From: C7867-002 sp964637485
GTDB taxonomy: Bacteria; Patescibacteriota; Minisyncoccia; Phycocordibacterales; PALSA-1337
Direction of reading: 5' to 3'
DNA length: 28,109 nucleotides
Assembly (NCBI GenBank): GCA_964637485.1
Contig: CAZWUU010000005.1
Location: 1-28,109, forward strand
Shown here piece after piece: positions 23,174-28,109 of this stretch; positions within the stretch are counted from its first letter, which is position 1, and every line of letters starts with the position of its first letter. A program made the position numbers and the translations under genes. The notes under the pieces were generated by a model. The model saw nothing but the letters and a program-made list of their open reading frames with translations, was not told the origin of the DNA and searched no databases.

Positions 23174-23246
23174 CCGCCCATAGCTCAGCTGGTAGAGCAC
23201 TCGCCTCTTAAGCGATTGGTCGTTGGTTCGAATCCAACTGGGCGGA
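23174..23246 (+). tRNA. tRNA-Lys(CTT)
   Basis: Acceptor CCGCCCA/TGGGCGG, D-stem GCTC/GAGC, anticodon loop CTCTTAA (anticodon CTT), T-arm GTTGG/CCAAC with TTCGAAT. The outermost anticodon-stem pair (C27-T43) is mismatched. The discriminator is A; CCA is not encoded. Confidence 0.94.
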
Positions 23247-23275
23247 CAAAACAAACTTAAAATTTAAATATCATA

Positions 23276-23644
23276 ATGTCGGATAGCGGACATAGCTTCA
23301 AGCAAATGTTCAAGCGCAGACTGTATGCGTGGGTGTTGCGTTTGGTCAGATTCACCGATAAACTACCGAAGGATCTTTCATCATCTATCATCAGTAAGCA
23401 ATTAGTGAGAAGTGGCACAAGCGTTCTGGCGAATTATGTCGAAGCCGGTTCTGCTTCGTCTAAGAAGGAATTTATCCTCTTTTTCAACCATTCGCTTAAA
23501 TCAGCCAATGAATCCAAGATGTGGCTTACTCTCTTGCGTGATTCAAAAAAGGGCAATCCCCGAGAGATAAATGCGCTCCTGATTGAAATGACCGAAATAT
23601 CTAAGGTATTAGCTTCAAGCATTATTACCCTAAGAAAACAGTAA
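23276..23644 (+). CDS. Four-helix-bundle protein (S23 / 23S rRNA IVS type)
   Basis: The 122-residue sequence matches the S23 family first found inside 23S rRNA intervening sequences and often free-standing in genomes. The recognisable core is the ISKQLVRSGTSVLANYVEAG motif (about 39-58), followed by SSKKEFILFFNHSLKSANES with an MWLTLL helix. The molecular role is unknown; structures of relatives are pentameric four-helix bundles. The ATG at 23276 has no SD. It lies 29 bases after tRNA-Lys with no promoter seen between, so it may be read from the tRNA transcript. tRNA-Leu(TAG) follows 35 bases later. No rRNA is in the window. Confidence 0.85.
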   Translation: MSDSGHSFKQMFKRRLYAWVLRLVRFTDKLPKDLSSSIISKQLVRSGTSVLANYVEAGSASSKKEFILFFNHSLKSANESKMWLTLLRDSKKGNPREINALLIEMTEISKVLASSIITLRKQ

Positions 23645-23679
23645 TTTTATCTTTGATCTTTACATGTTGAATTATTCAA

Positions 23680-23761
23680 GCCGGGGTGGCGAAATTGGTA
23701 GACGCGCATGCCTTAGGAGCATGTCAGGCAACTGGTGGAGGTTCGAGTCCTCTCCCCGGCA
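23680..23761 (+). tRNA. tRNA-Leu(TAG)
   Basis: Class II tRNA with acceptor GCCGGGG/CCCCGGC, anticodon stem CATGC/GCATG around loop CTTAGGA (anticodon TAG), variable arm and T-loop TTCGAGT. The discriminator is A; CCA is not encoded. Its last 17 bases are repeated at the head of each 142-bp unit downstream, so this is the probable integration target for the island. Confidence 0.96.
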
Positions 23762-24190
23762 CAAAAGGAACGAAGTGAGTTTATGACGGGAGCACGCAAA
23801 TTTATTTGCGTGCGCGAGAGGACTCGAAAAGTCTGAGCATATTGAGCGAAGCGAAATGCGAAGACTGTACCGCGGCTGTAAGCCGAGAGTCCTCTCCCCG
23901 GCACAAAAGGAACGAAGTGAGTTTATGACGGGAGCACGCAAATTTATTTGCGTGCGCGAGAGGACTCGAAAAGTCTGAGCATATTGAGCGAAGCGAAATG
24001 CGAAGACTGTACCGCGGCTGTAAGCCGAGAGTCCTCTCCCCGGCACAAAAGGAACGAAGTGAGTTTATGACGGGAGCACGCAAATTTATTTGCGTGCGCG
24101 AGAGGACTCGAAAAGTCTGAGCATATTGAGCGAAGCGAAATGCGAAGACTGTACTGCGGCTGTAAGCCGAGAGTCCTCTCCCCGGCACAA
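23745..24190 (+). repeat. Tandem array of 142-bp units that start with the tRNA-Leu 3' end
   Basis: Units begin at 23745, 23887 and 24029, exactly 142 bp apart, with a fourth start at 24171 that breaks off after about 20 bp. Units 1 and 2 look identical; unit 3 has one C-to-T change near 24154. Each starts with the last 17 bases of tRNA-Leu(TAG) plus CAA. Inside each unit are a 10-bp hairpin (GCACGCAAAT/ATTTGCGTGC), GAGAGGACTC complementary to the unit start, and a CGGCT/AGCCG hairpin. The array has no spacers and no credible gene. It joins the core tRNA to the accessory island. Confidence 0.95.
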
Positions 24191-24232
24191 TGATCTGTGA
24201 GCAGGCATGTTATGCCTGCGAGCAGATAATCA
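24191..24232. other. Hairpin at the array-island junction
   Basis: GCAGGCAT (24201-24208), three-base loop, ATGCCTGC (24212-24219), extended outward by ATCTG/CAGAT with unpaired spacers. It begins exactly where the last tRNA-derived repeat fragment ends. There is no T-run. Confidence 0.6.
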
Positions 24233-24251
24233 TTCCACGTATTATTTATAC

Positions 24252-24280
24252 TTGACTTTTCGTATATTTTGATGTAATAT
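24252..24280 (+). promoter_or_regulatory. Island promoter 1 (TTGACT-17-TAATAT)
   Basis: TTGACT (24252-24257), 17 bases, TAATAT (24275-24280). Both hexamers and spacing are the same as in island promoters 2 and 3. A leader of about 130 bases precedes the 24417 gene. Confidence 0.85.
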
Positions 24281-24286
24281 GCGCAC

Positions 24287-24416
24287 AGATTAGCTATGGT
24301 CTATTGACCATGTCCCCATAAGGGGATTTCGACAACTCACAAGGTTAACGCGCAAGCGTGAAGCCACAACCATAACCGGCTTTGCGCAAGCGAGCCACAA
24401 ATAGAGGAATCCCAGT
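24287..24416 (+). promoter_or_regulatory. Structured 5' leader of the 616-residue protein gene
   Basis: The leader contains two tight perfect hairpins in a row, ATGGTC-tatt-GACCAT (24296-24311) and TCCCC-ataa-GGGGA (24313-24326). A second structured part has AAGCC/GGCTT and the palindrome TTGCGCAA. It ends in an SD (AGAGGA, 24403-24408) before the ATG. No known riboswitch is recognised. Confidence 0.5.
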
Positions 24417-26267
24417 ATGAACAAGGTATCAAACGTTAAGATTACAAAGGGTGCTGACAGCATCACGCTGTCATTCACCCTGCCCGCAGGGGCAACCGGG
24501 TATGACGTTGAGATCTTCGACGCCAAACTCAAGCACATGCCCACACCGCCCCTCACATGGGCGAATGCTGTCAGGTTTATCAAATCGCCCGAGGTCAACA
24601 TTGACCTCGTACGATCCTTGCATGACGACCGGATTATGCCTGTCGCCGGAGAGTACGTTTGTCGGGTTCGCCCGACGAACGGCGGCGTGAGCTTCGACGT
24701 TCACGACGAAACCTTCGGTCTCACGACCGAAGACGTGTTGACGTACAAATTCGTCAACACGACCCCGACACCTCCGCCACCCGCCAAAGTCGACAAGCCG
24801 AGCATTACGCTCGTACGAGTCGACAAGAGCGGGAAGGTCAACCCAGACGGGTTGTCCATTCAGGTCAGAACCAACAATGTCGCGCACTGGAAAGCCATGC
24901 GTATCGTTGGTCGGATCGGTGCAAAGTGTGTATGTCCGGCAAAGGAAATCCGCTTCGCGGATTTCAATCTGTCGGGAGTCGCGCAATCCCCCGTCTCCGC
25001 CCTTCTCGATGAGAAGGGTCTCGAGCAGATCACTGACGCTGGTGACACGATCATCTTCACCGTCTATGCCACTGGGCAGGACGATAAGGTGGTTGAGACT
25101 GAGCTCAAGTACGAACTGACTCAGAGCCAGGTTGATATCCTGAAGTCGGCCAAGAAGAAGGCCGTCATCAAGAACGGACTCGAGGGGCGAGTATCGACGA
25201 TCGAGGCGACACTTCCGAGTCTTGTCAGCAAAGACATGCTCGCAGGGTTCCGCGCGTCTCTGAATACGGAGATTGACACGAGAATCACGACGAAGGTCGG
25301 CGAGCTCGGCAAGGCGCTCGGAAACGAGATTGGCAACAATCTCGCTAAGGCCCTGAAGGAGTTTGGGGGACGAGTCGATGGAAGCATCGGCGCGTTGACC
25401 ACCTCCGTCGAGAGTCTGAAGGCAGACGTCGAAAAGCTCAAGGCTGCCAAGCCCGACAAGCAGGTGGAGAAAAAGGAACCTGAAGCCGACAAGGCGAAGG
25501 AACCTGCTTCTTCGAGTCCTGCCCCCGTGCAGATCGTCCAGAAGGAATCCTCCTGGTGGAAGATTGCCTTGGTGGTATTCGGTTGCATCGTGGTGTTGGG
25601 AATGGTGGTCAGTATCGGTTACTACGTACACACCCAACACATGGCCTGGCTTCACAAGAACCCGGCCACGACTCCTCCGTCCCCTGCACCTGTAGTGGGA
25701 GCACCGCAGTACACTGTTCCCCCGCCCAATGTGGTCAATCTTCACTTCAGTGGAGATCCCGCATCGGTCCTGGGAGCGGCACGCAAGGAAGTTCCGAGTA
25801 AGGAAATCCCAGCCAAAGCGCCGGAAACGAAGAGGAAATCACAGAAGCAGCAACCAGCTGAGGATGTGAAGAAAACTTCGGCCACGAAGGCGCCAGTGAA
25901 TGATGCTGTCTACGTCGGACGTGTACCCGCGCTCGCACAACAGAGAGCATACACTGCACCTGCAGTTCAGACACAACCTGTGCAGCGCGAAATTGTATAC
26001 GTCAACCAGCCGACCTCGTACGGATACCCCTACATGCCTTCGATTTACTTCGGGGGTTATGCAGGATATTCTGTCGGCTGGAATAGCCGGTCGCACAGAG
26101 GTTACACTCACACCACGAATGTAACCAATGTGTATCAAGCACCGTATTCTCGCGAGCGCGTATCCGTACCTCATCGACCCACATACGGTCATGACATGTT
26201 CACCAGGTGGCCCGGTGGCACATTCCAGTCGCCGCCAGTCCGCCATCACGGTCGTCCTAGGTCATAA
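24417..26267 (+). CDS. Unknown 616-residue single-pass membrane protein
   Basis: No family is recognised with confidence. The N-terminus (1-115) begins VSNVKITKGADSITLSFTLP and has the strand pattern of a fibronectin-III-like fold; a second such domain may cover about 125-235. A coiled coil follows (about 238-345), then a charged K/E/P stretch. One membrane segment (about 381-404, WWKIALVVFGCIVVLGMVVS) comes next. A Pro/Ala/Lys-rich part leads to a C-terminus rich in Tyr, Gly, Arg and His (about 500-616). There is no signal peptide, so topology is open. Codon use is strikingly GC-rich compared with the core. It has its own promoter, structured leader, SD and terminator. Confidence 0.8.
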   Translation: MNKVSNVKITKGADSITLSFTLPAGATGYDVEIFDAKLKHMPTPPLTWANAVRFIKSPEVNIDLVRSLHDDRIMPVAGEYVCRVRPTNGGVSFDVHDETFGLTTEDVLTYKFVNTTPTPPPPAKVDKPSITLVRVDKSGKVNPDGLSIQVRTNNVAHWKAMRIVGRIGAKCVCPAKEIRFADFNLSGVAQSPVSALLDEKGLEQITDAGDTIIFTVYATGQDDKVVETELKYELTQSQVDILKSAKKKAVIKNGLEGRVSTIEATLPSLVSKDMLAGFRASLNTEIDTRITTKVGELGKALGNEIGNNLAKALKEFGGRVDGSIGALTTSVESLKADVEKLKAAKPDKQVEKKEPEADKAKEPASSSPAPVQIVQKESSWWKIALVVFGCIVVLGMVVSIGYYVHTQHMAWLHKNPATTPPSPAPVVGAPQYTVPPPNVVNLHFSGDPASVLGAARKEVPSKEIPAKAPETKRKSQKQQPAEDVKKTSATKAPVNDAVYVGRVPALAQQRAYTAPAVQTQPVQREIVYVNQPTSYGYPYMPSIYFGGYAGYSVGWNSRSHRGYTHTTNVTNVYQAPYSRERVSVPHRPTYGHDMFTRWPGGTFQSPPVRHHGRPRS

Positions 26268-26283
26268 ACCTTGTGTGAGTCTC

Positions 26284-26319
26284 ATAGCCCTGTCATTCAT
26301 ATGACAGGGCTATTTTTTA
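26284..26319 (+). terminator. Rho-independent terminator after the 616-residue gene
   Basis: ATAGCCCTGTCAT (26284-26296) and ATGACAGGGCTAT (26301-26313) form a perfect 13-bp stem with a four-base loop, followed by a T-run. Confidence 0.95.
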
Positions 26320-26335
26320 TCTGCATTTATTTAGA

Positions 26336-26364
26336 TTGACTTTTGCGCTTGTGTATGGTAATAT
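26336..26364 (+). promoter_or_regulatory. Island promoter 2 (TTGACT-17-TAATAT)
   Basis: TTGACT (26336-26341), 17 bases, TAATAT (26359-26364), continuing ATAC as in promoter 3. The leader is about 13 bases. Confidence 0.85.
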
Positions 26365-26383
26365 ATACTCAGCTCATTATCAT

Positions 26384-26653
26384 ATGAACATTACCGACGT
26401 TGCGAATCGAGCCATGAAGATCGCTCGATCACGCAATCTGTCCGTAGCCAGGTCAGCAAGCCTGGCACTGCGCGAATGCGGGTACGGTAATCCGCAACAG
26501 CCGGTGCGAGTTAGCATCATCGCCAATGACACCGGTGTGGATGAGAAATGCTCTCTCATCACAGCAGTTACGAGAGAACTCGGCCGGCGCGGCAGATTCT
26601 CTCGTGGACACGTAACGAAAATGAGGCAGGAACAGTTATCCTTACCCCTCTGA
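26384..26653 (+). CDS. Hypothetical 89-residue basic protein
   Basis: No family is recognised. I start it at the ATG at 26384, because the longer frame begins within the promoter. The sequence MNITDVANRAMKIARSRNLS and the rest of the first half look helical. VSIIANDTGVDEKCSLITAV follows, then a very basic segment (ELGRRGRFSRGHVTKM) that could bind nucleic acid, though I see no clear helix-turn-helix. There is no SD and the leader is short. It is a monocistronic cassette between island promoter 2 and the 26661-26690 terminator. Such a small basic protein could regulate the shared promoter, but that is a guess. Confidence 0.65.
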   Translation: MNITDVANRAMKIARSRNLSVARSASLALRECGYGNPQQPVRVSIIANDTGVDEKCSLITAVTRELGRRGRFSRGHVTKMRQEQLSLPL

Positions 26654-26660
26654 TCTTCAA

Positions 26661-26690
26661 CAAGAGCCGATAATACGTTATCGGCTCTTT
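26661..26690 (+). terminator. Rho-independent terminator after the 89-residue gene
   Basis: AAGAGCCGATAA (26661-26672), loop TACG, TTATCGGCTCTT (26677-26688), ending in four T. Confidence 0.9.
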
Positions 26691-26725
26691 TACTGTATAC
26701 ATGGCTGTAACATACCTGATTTTGC

Positions 26726-26754
26726 TTGACTTTCGGCTTGTTTTATGCTAATAT
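26726..26754 (+). promoter_or_regulatory. Island promoter 3 (TTGACT-17-TAATAT)
   Basis: TTGACT (26726-26731), 17 bases, TAATAT (26749-26754), then ATAC. The leader of about 60 bases contains the hairpin GATCC-acgtc-GGATC and an SD. Confidence 0.85.
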
Positions 26755-26821
26755 ATACATAGAAAATGATCCACGTCGGATCGTTCAAATTGAAAACTCA
26801 AACCATCAACAAAGGAAGATT

Positions 26822-27874
26822 ATGCAGGACATGATTCAATCGTTAATTATCGCGGGCACAGTAGGTTTACTCATTCTCGTTGGTCTAATTATCAACGGTC
26901 TTAATACTAAGAAGGACGAGTCCGGTGGCAATGCAAGCAAGGCAACTGAAAAACACACGTTTGCAGAGCTACCCTCTCCATTCGGAAATTGGATCACGAT
27001 GGCATTACTCATGACCATGCTCAGCTTGTTAGTTGTAGGAGTTCTTGAAATCACTACGTCTAGTGAACTTACGGATCATCTTATTGGCCTAGGCTTTATC
27101 CTGGCTGGTAGTCTCATGTGGGTCAAGGGCAACAAGATTCATAAGTCAGACCCTCTAACTGCTGGTGTTATCACAGTCTGGGGAAAATATGTCCACACTG
27201 AGGGCAAGCCGGCAGTGGTCGGGGGAAGAACACTTCTTGCTCCATACATACCGTTTAACATTAAGACGGAGGAGGTTGAGCTCACCCAGTTCAACAGAAC
27301 CGTCAAGGATGTTAAATTGTTTGACGAAGACAAGGTCCCTCTTCAAGGCACTATTGCTATTGTCATGAGGCCCAAGATAAGTGATATCATCGACTACATT
27401 GCTGCCGGAAAATCCAAACCTATCGGCGATCAAATGGAAGAAATTGCCACGAGAATCGCACGTAATTTGGCAAGTAAAAAGAAAGCTGATGCAATATTCT
27501 CGGACCCAAAGGTAATTTCTGAACAATTACTTACGGACCTTCGAGAGGCTGCGGACAGTCGTAAGTTTGGCATCGAAGTAGTAAATGTTCAGACTCCATT
27601 CAGCATGGCTAGCGACTTTGAAGAGCTGTTCGCTGGAAAGCGAAAGGAAGAACTTCAAAGAGAAGTTGAAAATCTCGAGTACGAGACCAACAAACTAGCT
27701 GCTCTGAAACTGCTGGAAGAGCATCGAAAGACGGGCAACTCCACGATAACCCTGGCTGATTGCTTGGAAGAAATTCGCAAGCAACGGGCTATGCGTGACG
27801 GTAAGTTCATGATCATCGACGGTAAAGGAATGGTCCTAAACGACGCCAACCTAAATATGGGAGGTAAAAAGTGA
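26822..27874 (+). CDS. SPFH/Band-7 domain membrane protein
   Basis: SPFH proteins (stomatin, prohibitin, flotillin relatives) form ring-like scaffolds on membranes and often control proteases or membrane domains. The 350-residue protein has membrane segments at about 5-26, 57-77 and 85-101. A Band-7 domain follows (about 112-290), with ITVWGKYVHTEGKPAVVGGR, FNRTVKDVKLFDEDKVPLQG and VVNVQTPF. A charged helical coiled coil comes next (about 295-325). The ATG at 26822 has a good SD (AAAGGA); the longer frame starts in the promoter. The next gene starts at GTG 27871, overlapping the stop, so the two are coupled and may form a complex. Confidence 0.8.
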   Translation: MQDMIQSLIIAGTVGLLILVGLIINGLNTKKDESGGNASKATEKHTFAELPSPFGNWITMALLMTMLSLLVVGVLEITTSSELTDHLIGLGFILAGSLMWVKGNKIHKSDPLTAGVITVWGKYVHTEGKPAVVGGRTLLAPYIPFNIKTEEVELTQFNRTVKDVKLFDEDKVPLQGTIAIVMRPKISDIIDYIAAGKSKPIGDQMEEIATRIARNLASKKKADAIFSDPKVISEQLLTDLREAADSRKFGIEVVNVQTPFSMASDFEELFAGKRKEELQREVENLEYETNKLAALKLLEEHRKTGNSTITLADCLEEIRKQRAMRDGKFMIIDGKGMVLNDANLNMGGKK

Positions 27875-28109
27875 AGATCAAACTTGGTATTCCTATAGTA
27901 GTAAGCATCGGGATGATGTTCATGACCTTCTGGCTCTTGCAGAGTCTGAAGTCTCGTCCAGCACCCACGATCGACAAGGCAAGGGCTGTTGCAAAACCAG
28001 CCGAAACTGGCACCGTTCTGGCCACCGGCGTGTTCATCTTGAAAAGTGATTCTATGACCACTTTCAAGATAGGCGTAGGTGAGAACGTCTGTGTAGCACC
28101 ACTTATCGA
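27871..28109 (+). CDS. Membrane-anchored hypothetical protein, partial at window end
   Basis: The frame is open from a GTG at 27871 to the window edge (79 codons visible). A strong SD (GGGAGG, 27859-27864) stands six bases upstream, and the GTGA overlaps the stop of the SPFH gene. The N-terminus is a membrane anchor or uncleaved signal (about 5-24, GIPIVVSIGMMFMTFWLLQS). It is followed by a Pro/Ala/Lys linker and the start of a probable extracytoplasmic domain (GTVLATGVFILKSDSMTTFK). No family is recognised from this fragment. Coupling to the SPFH gene suggests a partner, by analogy with SPFH operons that encode paired membrane proteins. Confidence 0.7.
   Translation, partial: MKIKLGIPIVVSIGMMFMTFWLLQSLKSRPAPTIDKARAVAKPAETGTVLATGVFILKSDSMTTFKIGVGENVCVAPLI

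Noticed and set aside
23672..24188. Minus-strand open frames across the repeat array
   Set aside because: They translate the antisense of tRNA-Leu and repeat the same peptide with the 142-bp period, a well-known false-protein pattern.
23745..24190. CRISPR array
   Set aside because: The units are contiguous 142-bp copies with no unique spacers and no cas genes nearby.
24471..25745. Minus-strand open frame of 424 codons
   Set aside because: It is a shadow of the GC-rich 616-residue gene; the plus-strand frame has promoter, SD, terminator, membrane segment and coiled coil.
26336..26383. Longer start for the 89-residue gene (and likewise 26726-26821 for the SPFH gene)
   Set aside because: These TTG starts are the -35 hexamers of the promoters, so the codons would not be transcribed.
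1..28109. Recoded TGA (Gly or Trp) as in some CPR lineages
   Set aside because: Several genes end at TGA at the expected protein length (topA, the SPFH gene, the FtsQ-like gene) and no family motif is interrupted by TGA.

Overview
The window looks like a chromosomal segment of a Candidate Phyla Radiation (Patescibacteria, probably Parcubacteria-like) bacterium. Pointers are a moderately AT-rich core with compact or unusual versions of housekeeping proteins: a DnaX without its zinc module, a 749-residue SMC without a recognisable hinge, and a NusB-NUDIX fusion. There are also paired pseudopilin-LamG proteins, six tRNAs none of which encodes CCA, and core genes that almost all lack a Shine-Dalgarno (SD) sequence. 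The code appears standard, with TGA used as stop. The lineage is inferred from gene content, not from a marker search.

Layout. 1-1208 is an accessory margin: a 98-nt near-perfect hairpin, two small unknown minus-strand genes closed by a terminator, and a probable remnant of an IS end beside tRNA-Gln. 1209-23761 is the core block. Its minus-strand run at the left is serS-ftsQ-D,D-carboxypeptidase-dus, then an unidentified structured non-coding stretch with a terminator, dnaX and tRNA-Gln. dprA and topA follow on the plus strand. Next are two tandem pseudopilin-LamG genes and parB (minus), tRNA-Leu(CAA)-miaA (plus), and NUDIX, tRNA-Trp and rpmG (minus). alr (plus), tRNA-Tyr and clpB (minus) come next, then rpmF, nusB-NUDIX, rnc and smc (minus). 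The block ends with a small unknown gene, tRNA-Lys, an S23-type four-helix-bundle gene and tRNA-Leu(TAG), all plus.

23745-24190 holds three copies of a 142-bp unit and a fourth 20-bp start. Every copy begins with the 3' end of tRNA-Leu(TAG), which looks like an integration site that has accreted repeats. 24190-28109 is an accessory island with GC-rich coding at its left. It carries a 616-residue single-pass membrane protein, an 89-residue orphan, an SPFH membrane protein and a partial membrane-anchored protein. The first three transcription units share one promoter (TTGACT, 17 bp, TAATAT), the first two end in strong terminators, and three of the four genes have SD sequences.

Functionally the core covers replication and chromosome handling (DnaX, TopA, ParB, SMC, DprA), tRNA and ribosome work (SerRS, Dus, MiaA, L32, L33, RNase III, NusB), cell envelope and division (FtsQ, D,D-carboxypeptidase, Alr) and protein disaggregation (ClpB). 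Several core promoters place the -10 hexamer 6-9 nt before the ATG, predicting leaderless mRNAs. The best candidate for something undescribed is the tRNA-Leu repeat array together with the island promoter family and its membrane-protein cassettes.
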